In this document: positions 36,901-45,304 of the stretch, one piece after another
How the letters are laid out: the number at the start of each line of letters is the position of its first letter
Position numbering within the stretch: position 1 is the stretch's first letter
From: Gluconobacter thailandicus F149-1 = NBRC 100600
GTDB lineage: Bacteria > Pseudomonadota > Alphaproteobacteria > Acetobacterales > Acetobacteraceae
Length of the DNA stretch: 64,000 nt
NCBI RefSeq assembly: GCF_000964465.1
Contig: NZ_BANH01000040.1
Location: 1-64,000 of the forward strand
Direction: 5' to 3'
Notes under the pieces: generated by a model
Seen by the model: the letters and a program-made list of their open reading frames with translations, nothing else
Told to the model about the DNA's origin: nothing
Databases searched by the model: none
Translations under genes and position numbers: made by a program

Positions 36901-37264
36901 CCTGAAGAGTCTGTCGCGTGCAGGGCAGATGTATGTCGGGCTGGTGCGCCCCGAGAAGGATGAACTGACGCTCTTCGGGATGGAGCGTAGTGCTCGTCAG
37001 GATGTGGCGACAGTGCATCGTGACGCTCCACTGTGTGCCGGTTTCTTCGGGGTTCTGAATCCGCTCCACGGCTATGCACGCCCACTGGATGGTGTTTACC
37101 GGGTGGCGCTGATCAATGTGGCCGGGGATGTGTTTGGAACGCATCTGACCGATCTTGTTGTAACCTTTGATGCCGGACGTATCGTTTCCACGGGCCGCGA
37201 AAGCCTGACGCTGGAGCAGGCCGAACGGGTAGAGTTCCTGCTGAATGAGAAAGCCATAGCCTGA
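33914..37264 (+). CDS. Large multi-domain glycosyltransferase (CgeB-like + GT4-like + duplicated C-terminal domain)
   Basis: A 1116-residue cytoplasmic protein. Residues 1-310 resemble CgeB-type glycosyltransferases (LILWTFEDPFMRDFN, HYLPLAAS, GPRFFELALAGTAQVVE). Residues about 325-750 form a GT4-like fold: the start LRILMCTHSTIHEQAWGGVEVYQQ, then LNIAIVGNFLRTKG and the donor-site region PETYCISLSEAWQNGLIPIV. Residues about 800-920 and 965-1095 are two copies of an unrecognised beta-rich domain, each with IRGW, a mid ER-x-x-R-x-D, AP...GF and a V-L-I/V-N-V segment. It probably builds a surface glycan or glycoprotein with the next two genes. ATG 33914 is chosen for its AGGAG site. Confidence 0.82.
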   Translation: MAVIYNTNYTHNPNSYLTLAVERAAKSLFGKDQVVVADNMSLGSIAASGEHDVLICLDAQRINLALIRRVRPAFKTLILWTFEDPFMRDFNVENAGLFDYVFTNDPSCAEYYNGKGHYLPLAASTSIHERKVLPASELEYDIFFAGTMWPNRVQTLRRVIAAFPDAKLKLVCPGNEYLPPLPADLAALAIQRPISHEAFIDFANVSAVTLTMFRDYASHGDVSQATAPGPRFFELALAGTAQVVEAPESMASEYFDTVEGVSLARDPDSVVDAVARILGNKSTRRKAAQAAQKSVLAHHLYEHRLEQMREITGADFGRRKASDVVPVARRRRLRILMCTHSTIHEQAWGGVEVYQQALCSLLGRDIEFFYWLRRGTFCRLTTASGQELERFDVPEVGWQDAMCDAPEEMAFSSVISQYNMDIVHFQHLGHHALSLPIIAKANGAGVVFSAHDFWLVSARYNLLNHELRYVEDEVRSVLSADITLKASENVEYGGEQTRRAFVAKMLRSVDAIMFGTQHSRDLTHEIYPILNEKISLITGIPSPENTVSVKPKGYEPLGEKPLNIAIVGNFLRTKGADTILSLIEIAHPDHFVFHIFGYVHPEYEAVLNAGRRSNVKLYGRYDMGDIEALKKADVALNLSIWPETYCISLSEAWQNGLIPIVTDVGALGDRVEDGVNGFKVPINRPSMVLERLELLRSSEPLRKAIMANIGPHLWTHAREYADGLLALYQEVAPRRPMGVSDLRLDAGQVHLLPHPSWRHQAPPRHIFDPPTTRDLSVELPLPVSDWFSIQGAECYIDDVCHHVFATDEDEDFKGSNEFHIRGWFLIPGVTTAGRMLTVLIGEDADSPLIFLECEREIRGDIVEMFNGAPRRSGFSGKAALRGKWCEGRFRVGLVNVINGQAAFQLTSIQIEVEGGKIETIQRSAPANDVILADFNRISHSDGLMRGIKLAAFQKGKLHPYGNGLLEHFIDEFTGVIGEPVKDVEPFGTIAIRGWAFLKSLSRAGQMYVGLVRPEKDELTLFGMERSARQDVATVHRDAPLCAGFFGVLNPLHGYARPLDGVYRVALINVAGDVFGTHLTDLVVTFDAGRIVSTGRESLTLEQAERVEFLLNEKAIA

Positions 37265-37283
37265 GGCGGGAGCGTTACGATTC

Positions 37284-40265
37284 ATGCCTGATCCAGTTCC
37301 GAACCAGCCTTCTGCTGGCCATCAGCCCCGCTGGCGCCAGTTTGATGAGCAGTGGTATCTTCTGCGATACCCGGAAGTCAGGGACTGGATGCATGAAGAA
37401 GGACATCAGGACCTTCATGCCTTCTATCTGGAGACAGGCCAGCGGTATGGCCACTCCCCAAACCGGTACTTTGATGAAATCTGGTATCGGGAAGCTTATC
37501 CGGACGTTCGTCGTGACCTGATTCAGGAGAAATGGCGATCAGGTTTCGAACATTATTGCGCCGAAGGTTATCGCCAGTATTCTCCGCACTGGCTATTTGA
37601 TGAAGCCGGTTATCTCCGGCGCTATCCTGAACTGACCCGGCGCTTCCTGGATGAGCAGGGTTTCCTGAATGGCTACGACCATTATCTCGAAGTTGGTGAG
37701 GCGCGTTATTATAGCGGGCATCAGTTTTTCGATGATGAATTGTGCCGTCGGCTCGCCTTGCGTTTCCCGGACTATTTCGACAGTAGCATCGGGCTGTTTG
37801 CTTCATGGCTGAACCTCCCGGCCAGCATCGCAGATGCAGGGCGGGTGTCGTGGTATTTCGATCCGGTCTGGTATCTGGACCGCTATCCGGATGTACGCCG
37901 CGAAATTGCTGAAGGACGTTACAGCAGCGCGTTACACCATTATCTGACAAATGATACGGCGCGTCGTTTTGATCCGCAGGAGCTGTTCTCCGAGCAGTAT
38001 TATGCAGACGCTCATCCGGATGTTGTCGCGTGTATTGATCTGGGGTCATTCCGAAACGGATACGAGCATTTTCTGCGCTTTGGCGCGCATGAAGCTCGGA
38101 TGCCCAAGGAAGGTATAGACCTTCTTGCACATATGAGCCGTCCGCAGGTGCGCAATGACGTTCGTAACCATCTCTATGACAGCGCATTCGCGCATCTTGT
38201 TGCGGCAAGAACCGGCGAGGCCCAGCGGGCAGCGCTCGTTGAAACGCCTGAGATAGACGAAAACCAGTCCAGACAGCTATTCGAGCGTGAGGCCGAGGCG
38301 CTGCTGCCAGCGCTCGCACGACACCCGCTTGATTTTACGGTTTCCGGGGTGCCGGAAGTCAGCGTCATTGTGGTCGTCTATAATCGGCTCGCCCTGACAA
38401 TGCAGGCGCTGTCATCGCTGCGGGCGAATTACGCTGGTGCGATACAGTTGATTGTTGTCGATTCAGGATCGCACGACCAGACACAACGTCTGGGAGAGCT
38501 GGTGCATGGTGCCAAAATCCTGCGCTTCAGGTACAATATCGGGTATCTGGAAGGCTGTAATGCGGCGTTGGCTGAAGTCGAGGCCCCCTTCGTTCTCTAC
38601 CTTAATAATGACTTGCGTCTGTATCCCTGCAGTATCGCGCATGCCCTGGAGCGTTTGCGGTTTGATGATGGAGTTGCGGCAGTCGGCGCAAAACTGATCC
38701 GGACAAACATGCGGCTGCAGGAAGCTGGTTCCATCATCTGGCGTGATGGGTCCACTTACGGGTACCGGCGCGAAGACAGCCCCAATTTGCCGGAAGCCAA
38801 CTTTGTCCGCGACGTGGATTACGTTTCAGCAGCATTTCTGATGATCCGGTCGTCCGTACTGAGGCGTCTGGGCGGGTACGATCTTCGTTATCGGCCTGCT
38901 TATTTTGAAGATACGGATCTGTGCGTTCGTATCCTCAAAATGGGTCTTCGGATTGTCTATGACCCGAATGTTGTCGTGGAACATCTGGAGTATGGAAGTT
39001 CCGGTTCGGCGGGTTCCCAGGCGCTGATGCACGCCAACCTGCGCATTTTCGCCCGGACGCATCAGGGTTTTCTGCGGTTCCAGCAACCCGCACATATCCG
39101 GAATGCCGTACAGGCCCGTGAACGTCGGTCAGATCGGAAGCACATCCTGTTTATTGAGGACAGGTTGCCTCTTCGTAGGCTCGGATCGGGCTACGTCCGT
39201 TCGAACGATGTCGTGCGTGCCATGGCGGCGCTTGGGTATCAGGTCACGGTTTTCCCGATGCTGCCGAGAGACCAGAGCGAACTTGAGCTTTTCGGGGATT
39301 TTCCTGAGACGGTTGAACTGATCGCAGATCAGCATCTTTCGACGTTCCCGGATTTCATTCAGGCGCGGGCGGGCTACTATGATCTCGTCTGGGTTGGGCG
39401 CACGCATAACATGGCGCGGTTGCTCCCGATCATGAATGAAGCCAGCCGTTATCTGCCGACGGGGGGAGCTGTTCTTGATACGGAGGTGATTTCCACGCCA
39501 CGGACGCTGGAGCGGATCAAGGTTCTGGATCTGCCGCAACCAAAGCTGAGCTTTGACGAGATGCTGCGGCGTGAGCTGGACTGTGCGCATTACTGTCAGC
39601 AGATCGTAGCTGTTACCGAGCACGACGCTTCTCTTGTGCGGCGGGCGGGTTACGAGAATGTCTCGGTTCTCGGTCATGAAATGCGCATTCGCCCTACGGC
39701 GGCGTCTTTCGAGAGCAGGAAAGATATTCTGTTTCTTGGTGCGTTGCATGACGAAGGCGCGCCCAACCATGACAGTCTGGAATGGTTTGTGGGAGAGGTT
39801 CTGCCTTTCCTGGACGAACTGCTCCCGGAAGATGTTCGCTTTACGATTGCCGGATTTATTCATCCGTCGGTCGATGTGAGTGTATTCGCAAGGCACCCCC
39901 ATGTGGATATTGTTGGTGCCGTGCATGATCTTGCACCTCTCTTTAATCGGCACCGCGTTTTCGTGGCACCAACCCGTTTTGCGGGAGGGTTGCCGTTCAA
40001 GGTGCAGGAGGCGGCGGCCTTTGGAGTTCCGATGGTGGTGACATCCCTTTTGGCCAGTCAGGTCGGCTGGAAGGATGATGTGGAACTGCTGTCGGCATCT
40101 GCGGAGGATGCCAAAGGATTTGCGTCCAGCGTTGCCCGTCTTTATCAGGACAGTGCACTCTGGATGCATTTGAGAAACGGGGCTCTGAAAGCAGTAGAAC
40201 GGGATTGCGCTCCTGCGCGGTTCCGGCAGGATCTTTCGGCGATCCTGCAGGCCTGCATCGCGTAG
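37284..40265 (+). CDS. Large glycosyltransferase with N-terminal YPDV repeats, GT2 and GT4-like domains
   Basis: A 993-residue protein. Residues about 20-275 hold six tandem units of roughly 45 residues built on FD-x-x-WY-x-x-x-YPDV followed by HY-x-x-x-G. Residues about 357-600 are a GT2 domain: EVSVIVVVYNRLALTMQAL, the metal-site-like YLNNDLRL, and the acceptor-side YFEDTDLCVRILKMG. Residues 615-993 look like a GT4/GT1 domain (ILFLGALHDEGAPNHDSLEWF, VFVAPTRFAGGLPFKVQEAAAFGVP). Two sugars could thus be added by one chain. It follows the first glycosyltransferase by 19 bp, probably in one operon. Acceptor and sugars are unknown. Confidence 0.82.
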   Translation: MPDPVPNQPSAGHQPRWRQFDEQWYLLRYPEVRDWMHEEGHQDLHAFYLETGQRYGHSPNRYFDEIWYREAYPDVRRDLIQEKWRSGFEHYCAEGYRQYSPHWLFDEAGYLRRYPELTRRFLDEQGFLNGYDHYLEVGEARYYSGHQFFDDELCRRLALRFPDYFDSSIGLFASWLNLPASIADAGRVSWYFDPVWYLDRYPDVRREIAEGRYSSALHHYLTNDTARRFDPQELFSEQYYADAHPDVVACIDLGSFRNGYEHFLRFGAHEARMPKEGIDLLAHMSRPQVRNDVRNHLYDSAFAHLVAARTGEAQRAALVETPEIDENQSRQLFEREAEALLPALARHPLDFTVSGVPEVSVIVVVYNRLALTMQALSSLRANYAGAIQLIVVDSGSHDQTQRLGELVHGAKILRFRYNIGYLEGCNAALAEVEAPFVLYLNNDLRLYPCSIAHALERLRFDDGVAAVGAKLIRTNMRLQEAGSIIWRDGSTYGYRREDSPNLPEANFVRDVDYVSAAFLMIRSSVLRRLGGYDLRYRPAYFEDTDLCVRILKMGLRIVYDPNVVVEHLEYGSSGSAGSQALMHANLRIFARTHQGFLRFQQPAHIRNAVQARERRSDRKHILFIEDRLPLRRLGSGYVRSNDVVRAMAALGYQVTVFPMLPRDQSELELFGDFPETVELIADQHLSTFPDFIQARAGYYDLVWVGRTHNMARLLPIMNEASRYLPTGGAVLDTEVISTPRTLERIKVLDLPQPKLSFDEMLRRELDCAHYCQQIVAVTEHDASLVRRAGYENVSVLGHEMRIRPTAASFESRKDILFLGALHDEGAPNHDSLEWFVGEVLPFLDELLPEDVRFTIAGFIHPSVDVSVFARHPHVDIVGAVHDLAPLFNRHRVFVAPTRFAGGLPFKVQEAAAFGVPMVVTSLLASQVGWKDDVELLSASAEDAKGFASSVARLYQDSALWMHLRNGALKAVERDCAPARFRQDLSAILQACIA

Positions 40266-40313
40266 AGGGGCCAGGTGACCGGATCATGAGAGTTTAAGGA
40301 AACAGGTGAGGCT

Positions 40314-41333
40314 ATGACCACAGAAGTGAAAGAACATGCCGCTGAAGCAGAGCGGAACGTGTCTGGCCTGACCGGACGTGTTCTGGTGTGTAGTGGCGGG
40401 CGTTATGAAAGCCAGGCCAACGCGCAGATCCGTGAGTCAATCATGGATGGCTGGGCAGAATGCTTTGGCGAAGAAAACGTAACGGCCGTCCATATTTCTG
40501 CCGCTGCATCATCCGTCAAAATTCTGAAGCCCACGATCGTATTCGCCATTGGCTCCTATCTGCCGGAGAGCACTTATTTCGGTGAAGTCTGCCGGGAAGC
40601 GAAAAAGATCGGCGCCGTAACGGTCTTCTGGGCAACAGAGGATCCCTATGAGCAGGATGCGAACTACCGCATCGCTGATGACTTTGATGTTGTGTTCTCC
40701 TGTGATCGCTGGGGCCACAATTTCTACCAGCGTGACCGGGTATTTCATCTGCCGCTCGCAGCCAGCCCCAAGCTGCACTATATGCCGATCGAAGAGAACG
40801 TCGAAAAGACGATCGACGTTCTCTTCTGTGGTGTGGCATTTACGAGCCGTAAAGACATCGTCCGCAATCTTCTGCCGGTTCTGCGCAATCTGAATATCAA
40901 GATTGTCGGTCCGGGCTGGGGTGAACTCGGGATCGGTTTCTCGGACGCTCGTATCGAGAAGTCCCAGCTTGTGGAGCTGTATCGTCGTTCGAAGCTTGTT
41001 CTCAATCTTGGCCGTTCGCTGCATTTCGAGAACAAGCGTTTCGTGATTGCGCCTTCCACGCCAGGTCCGCGGACATTCGAAGCGGCTTTGGCTGGCGCGT
41101 TCCAGGTCTTCCACGAAGATACGCATGAAATCCGTCGCTATTTCGACGCGGACGAAATCCCTGTCTTCTCCAACCGGATCGACTTTGAAAATCTGATTGA
41201 GAAGTATCTGGGGGATGATGAAGCGCGTCTGGCCATGACCCGCAAGGCTCAGGCGCGGACACAGGCCGAGCATCTTTACAGCCACCGTATCAAGCAGGCT
41301 CTGGCTGTGCTGCAGTCAGAGGGTTTTCTCTGA
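40314..41333 (+). CDS. CgeB family glycosyltransferase
   Basis: A 339-residue protein resembling the CgeB/spore-maturation glycosyltransferase group: VFWATEDPYEQDANYRIADDFDVVFSCD, FHLPLAAS, IDVLFCGVAF, and the donor-site-like GPRTFEAALAGAFQVF. It is clearly a paralogue of the N-terminal domain of the protein encoded at 33914, sharing the ED-P, HLPLAAS and GPR-F-E-ALAG features in the same order. It lies 48 bp downstream of the repeat-containing glycosyltransferase and ends the cluster. Confidence 0.8.
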   Translation: MTTEVKEHAAEAERNVSGLTGRVLVCSGGRYESQANAQIRESIMDGWAECFGEENVTAVHISAAASSVKILKPTIVFAIGSYLPESTYFGEVCREAKKIGAVTVFWATEDPYEQDANYRIADDFDVVFSCDRWGHNFYQRDRVFHLPLAASPKLHYMPIEENVEKTIDVLFCGVAFTSRKDIVRNLLPVLRNLNIKIVGPGWGELGIGFSDARIEKSQLVELYRRSKLVLNLGRSLHFENKRFVIAPSTPGPRTFEAALAGAFQVFHEDTHEIRRYFDADEIPVFSNRIDFENLIEKYLGDDEARLAMTRKAQARTQAEHLYSHRIKQALAVLQSEGFL

Positions 41334-41410
41334 ACTCGGATGTTGCTGAGCAGGTGATTATGGAAAGCCGGGCTTTCTGTCCGGCTTTTTCTTTTGCAGG
41401 TGTAGTGTTG

Positions 41411-41740
41411 ATGCAGACTGTCTGGCTCGCCGTTCTCTTGATTCTGGCTGCTTTTCTGGAAGTCGGAGGCGACGCCCTTGTGCGATCAGGGTTGCATACG
41501 GTTGGACTGGGCAGAGTAGGATACATTGCAGCCGGGGGCGCCGTGCTGCTGGTTTATGGCATGACCGTTAATCTGCCGGACTGGGATTTCGGGCGGCTTA
41601 TGGGCGTGTATGTCGCTCTGTTTTTTGTCGCTGCACAGAGTGTCGCTTATTTTGCTTTTGGCCAGACTTTGACGCTTCCGGTTTGTATCGGAGGTGCATT
41701 GATCGTGAGCGGGGGCGTCGTGATGACGGTCTGGCGCTAG
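41411..41740 (+). CDS. Small four-helix membrane protein, DMT/YnfA-like
   Basis: A 109-residue hydrophobic protein with four predicted membrane helices and a charged EVGGDALVRSG after helix 1. The layout (Glu in helix 1, a WDFGRLMGVYVALFF segment, then GGALIVSGGVVM in helix 4) resembles YnfA-type or small-multidrug-resistance-type DMT proteins. Substrate is unknown. The ATG at 41411 is chosen over an upstream one at 41354, which would add a non-membrane stretch of 19 residues. Confidence 0.55.
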   Translation: MQTVWLAVLLILAAFLEVGGDALVRSGLHTVGLGRVGYIAAGGAVLLVYGMTVNLPDWDFGRLMGVYVALFFVAAQSVAYFAFGQTLTLPVCIGGALIVSGGVVMTVWR

Positions 41741-41913
41741 GTGTTTAGCCCCGGGATTTGTCCATAAAGGTAGAAATGCCCGACGCGATGAGTCTCCGTC
41801 ACACCTTCGGACGGATCAGACGCAGGGGAATAAAAACATTCGGGCATAACTGTTTCAAAGGTTCCTGTTCCAGGGCCGGAAGACAAGTCTTCCGACCTTG
41901 GGAAAGCATTTGT
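41741..41913. other. Intergenic region with an inverted repeat between convergent genes
   Basis: CGGAAGAC (41877-41884) and GTCTTCCG (41887-41894) form an 8-bp inverted repeat with a 2-base centre. It has no T-run and is uncertain as a terminator. An open frame over 41758-42063 runs into the M16 gene on the other strand and is not credible. Confidence 0.4.
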
Positions 41914-44613
41914 TCACTTAGGCTGTGGACCCAGAACGATCTGGGCGAGGTCTTCAGGGCGAACCCACTTGCTGAAAGCAGCCTGTACCTGAGCGGGCGT
42001 CATGTCATAGATGGCTTTGGCTGCCTCTGCCGGGGAGTTCAGGGGCAGGCCAAGGTCGATTAGATCCAGATAACTTCCAGCCAGCGCGCCGAAGCTGGCG
42101 CGGGTCATGGGCTGCCGGCGGAGCAGGGAGGCCTTGGCGAGGTCGAGGCTTTCCTGCGAGACCGGCTGGGTCCGCATGTCCTGCACATCCTTGATGGCCA
42201 GCGTCCGGGCCTTGCTCACCTTGTCCGGGTCTGCGCCGAAACTGATGCCGAAGGAACTGCGTGTCCGGGAATAGCTGAAGCCGCTGCCCGCACCATAAAC
42301 ATAGCCCGTTCGAACGCGCAGATCCTGCATCAGACGGGACGAGAAGCCATTACCAAGGATCTCGTTGCCGACTGCCAGAGCGTGACGGTCAGGATCGGTG
42401 ACCTTCATGCCAATGGTTTCCACCAGCTTCACATCATCCTGCGAGCGTCCCGGATCGGCGACGACAGCCTGTGACGCTTTGCTGAGCGGAATGGACGCCA
42501 GATCAACAACAGGAGCTGGACCCGTGGCTTTCCAACCGCCGAATGCCTTCTCAACCTGATTTTTGGCATCTTCCGGGCTGATGTCACCAACGACGACGAT
42601 TGTCGTCAGATCCGGGCGATAGGTTGTCGCATAGTAGGACTTCACATCGTCCAGCGTGATCTTGCTTAGCGTGGCGGGTGTGGCTTCCCGAAGGGTTGGA
42701 TCATTGACTGGGACAAGCGCATGACGCGTGGCACGCCCGAAGCGGTAGGCCGGGGACTGAAGCTCGCCTGCACGTGCCTGAATGGCTTCCATCTGCGTGA
42801 CGTGGAATGCTTTTTCCGGGAAGGCGGGGTGAAGTTCGTGCTCTGCCAGCAGGGAAAGACCGGCACTGAAATTCTGCGTCAGGGTGCTGAGGCTGAAGCC
42901 AGGTCCCGCATTTTCATCTGCCGAAATGTCATCCAGGGCGCTGGCGAGGGCCAGACGGTCATGGCTTGTGCTGCCATACAGGAACATGTCTGAGGTCAGG
43001 CCAGCGACGCCTTCCTTCCCGGCAGGCTGCTGCAACGATGGATTCTGCCGGATGGACCCCACCAGCTCAACGGTATGGCTGACATGCTCTGGCTGAACCA
43101 GAAGGTGCAGACCATTCGGAAGCGTATAGGCTGTTGGTAGTGGGGCGGCAGCCGGAATGCTCAGACGTGCAAGAGCTTCCTCGGCCCAGGTCGGCAAGGC
43201 AACCTTTCCGGAAGGTGGTGTATTGAAGGATTCCGTTCCCCCGAAGCCTTTGCCGCCGATGGCCTTGCCATTTTCGCTTGGTGTCAGAGTGGCACTGATT
43301 GCGTGCTGCGGGTCCAGAAGGGCTTTGGCCAGATCATCCACCTGCGCCTTGGTGACGTTGCGGAAAGCCGCAATCATGTCGTCCGGGCTGTTCAGATGCT
43401 GGATGGCCACGGCCTGGGACCAGTTCTCAGCCAGCTCTGAAATGCTGTTGGTGTTGAATTCCAGTGAGGCGATTTCCTTGCGCCGAGCGGCTTCGATCAG
43501 ATCGGCCGGAATGCCATTCTTGCGGAACCCGTCCATGAGGGAGGCGAGAGTATGGCGCAGTTCATCCGGGTTCGCTCCTTTGGGGAAACCGGCATAGGCC
43601 ACGGCCAGACCGGCCTGTGCATCCGGATCGTACATGAAACCCGCATCCAGTGCCTTGCCATCCGGAACCAGTCCGAAGAGGGCACCACGCTGGCTTGCAA
43701 TCGCATCTGCCAGCAGCGTAACAGCCGCATAATTCGGGTCACGCTGCCCCGGCATCCGCCATGCCATGGTCACGAGACCGATGGGTAGATCCGTATCCAG
43801 CGCAAGGGACTGAGCCTTGGCAGGTGTAGGGGTCACAGTCGGGCGTTCTGGGAGCTTGGCAGCCGGAATGTCGCCAAATGCAGCCTCGACTTTCTTCAGT
43901 GTCTCCTGTGCGTCCACGTCCCCGGTAATGACGAGGATGGCATTGTTCGGGGCATACCAGGATTCGTAAAATTGCTTCAGCAATGGAGCTGTCGTTGCAT
44001 CAAAAGATGGACGCGTTCCGAGGGCATCGTGCTCGTATGGAGTGCCAGCGTACAGCGCTCCGCGAACCTGCGAGAGGTAGCGATAGATCGGGCTGGAAAG
44101 GTCTCGGGAGACTTCCTGTTCGATCGCGCCGCGCTCATGCGCCCATTCTTTCTCGGTGATGTTCAGGCCGCGCATCCGGCCTGCTTCGATCCGCAGAAGA
44201 ACATCCAGATCGGCTGCCGGGGCTTTGAAATAATATTGTGTGACGTCGGACGTGGTGTCCGCATTGTCGTTGTTGCCGAGTTGGGCGCTGATCGTGGAAA
44301 GCTGATCACGGGAGAGGGTCTGTGAACCGTTGAACATCATGTGCTCAAGAGCATGTGCCGTCCCCGGAAAGCCCTTCGGTGCGTTGACGGAGCCGACTTC
44401 ATAATTGAGCATCGTCTGGACGACGGGGGCCAGTGTGTCTCTCACGATTACGACCCGCAGACCATTTGGCAGCGTGGCGCGTGTGACCGTTGCCAGGGCT
44501 GCCGTGCTGGCCTGTGGGACTGCGGGCGCGGCCTGTGCGGGCGCCAGAAAGGGCGGGGCCAGCATGGAAGCTGCAAGCAGTGTCATACGGGTCAGGCGGG
44601 AGAAACCGGGCAT
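41914..44613 (-). CDS. M16 family zinc metallopeptidase (exported, two-domain)
   Basis: An 899-residue protein with a signal peptide ([28 protein letters not shown]). The inverted zinc motif HxxEH is present as HALEHMMF near residue 90, followed by the downstream Glu in the M16 active site ([15 protein letters not shown]). The second half repeats the M16 fold without the zinc motif ([36 protein letters not shown]), the usual catalytic plus inactive pair in one chain. The likely role is periplasmic peptide degradation. It stands alone, convergent with the small membrane protein gene. Confidence 0.9.
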   Translation of the reverse strand: MPGFSRLTRMTLLAASMLAPPFLAPAQAAPAVPQASTAALATVTRATLPNGLRVVIVRDTLAPVVQTMLNYEVGSVNAPKGFPGTAHALEHMMFNGSQTLSRDQLSTISAQLGNNDNADTTSDVTQYYFKAPAADLDVLLRIEAGRMRGLNITEKEWAHERGAIEQEVSRDLSSPIYRYLSQVRGALYAGTPYEHDALGTRPSFDATTAPLLKQFYESWYAPNNAILVITGDVDAQETLKKVEAAFGDIPAAKLPERPTVTPTPAKAQSLALDTDLPIGLVTMAWRMPGQRDPNYAAVTLLADAIASQRGALFGLVPDGKALDAGFMYDPDAQAGLAVAYAGFPKGANPDELRHTLASLMDGFRKNGIPADLIEAARRKEIASLEFNTNSISELAENWSQAVAIQHLNSPDDMIAAFRNVTKAQVDDLAKALLDPQHAISATLTPSENGKAIGGKGFGGTESFNTPPSGKVALPTWAEEALARLSIPAAAPLPTAYTLPNGLHLLVQPEHVSHTVELVGSIRQNPSLQQPAGKEGVAGLTSDMFLYGSTSHDRLALASALDDISADENAGPGFSLSTLTQNFSAGLSLLAEHELHPAFPEKAFHVTQMEAIQARAGELQSPAYRFGRATRHALVPVNDPTLREATPATLSKITLDDVKSYYATTYRPDLTTIVVVGDISPEDAKNQVEKAFGGWKATGPAPVVDLASIPLSKASQAVVADPGRSQDDVKLVETIGMKVTDPDRHALAVGNEILGNGFSSRLMQDLRVRTGYVYGAGSGFSYSRTRSSFGISFGADPDKVSKARTLAIKDVQDMRTQPVSQESLDLAKASLLRRQPMTRASFGALAGSYLDLIDLGLPLNSPAEAAKAIYDMTPAQVQAAFSKWVRPEDLAQIVLGPQPK

Positions 44614-44758
44614 AGAATGTTAACTTCCTGCGGGTAAAATGGTCTGTCAGACAGTAAATCGACTGTCGGGGATGCTGTCTACGGGAGCGGGATTGCTGAA
44701 GGATGAATAAAAAATCATGTGACGTGCTGGAGCGGTGCCCGCTAAGAACGGAAGTATT
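44614..44758. promoter_or_regulatory. Divergent promoter gap between the M16 peptidase and a membrane protein gene
   Basis: This 145-bp spacer shows nothing distinctive beyond an AT-rich GATGAATAAAAAATCATG stretch near 44702-44720. Confidence 0.25.
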
Positions 44759-45292
44759 ATGACGTCTTCCAATTTTATCGTTCGCTGTGATGACTGGCTG
44801 ATTGACCGGATTTTTCAGCCCGTGGCCAATCGATTGCCTTCAGGGCTGTCGGCAGTTCAGCTTGGTCTGAGCTTTCAGCTGGGTTCACTGATGCTGACTG
44901 GTGCCGCCCTGCTGCTGCCGATCATCCTGTTTGGCGTGACGCTGGGAGGACTGATTGATACGTCTCTCATCTGGTTCATGAACCTGGCCTTCTTTCTGGG
45001 GATGAAAAAGACGGTCCCGCTGATCCGGCCGGGCATGATGAACCCTCTGCGGCCGATGATGCTCAGCATGCGTATGATCGCCATTGCGTTTCTGATCTAT
45101 CAGCTCTTCCGCGGGCTGGATGGGGTCGGGATTGGCTGGGTCCTGTCGCAGCTCATGACGCTTTCGCAGCTGACATTCGTGATGGGGCTGTATTTTGTGT
45201 CCTGCCAGCCGCAGCTACCCCGTCAGCGGATGTCTTCCCGGACTGGCCCGATCATTGAAGGTGCGTGGTCCACTGGCGGCCGTATTCATTGA
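44759..45292 (+). CDS. Uncharacterised multi-pass membrane protein
   Basis: A 177-residue protein with about four hydrophobic segments (QLGSLMLTGAALLLPIILFG, LIDTSLIWFMNLAFFLGM, MLSMRMIAIAFLIYQLF, LSQLTFVMGLYFVSCQP). I recognise no family. The ATG at 44759 is used instead of an upstream alternative at 44735. The next gene, a glycosyltransferase, starts 12 bp after its stop, so they are probably cotranscribed and may share an envelope role. Confidence 0.65.
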   Translation: MTSSNFIVRCDDWLIDRIFQPVANRLPSGLSAVQLGLSFQLGSLMLTGAALLLPIILFGVTLGGLIDTSLIWFMNLAFFLGMKKTVPLIRPGMMNPLRPMMLSMRMIAIAFLIYQLFRGLDGVGIGWVLSQLMTLSQLTFVMGLYFVSCQPQLPRQRMSSRTGPIIEGAWSTGGRIH

Positions 45293-45304
45293 CGGAGGCA
45301 GGCA

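Noticed and set aside
41758-42063. 101-residue plus-strand frame between the small membrane protein and the M16 gene
   Set aside because: Half of it overlaps the M16 gene and the protein looks random.
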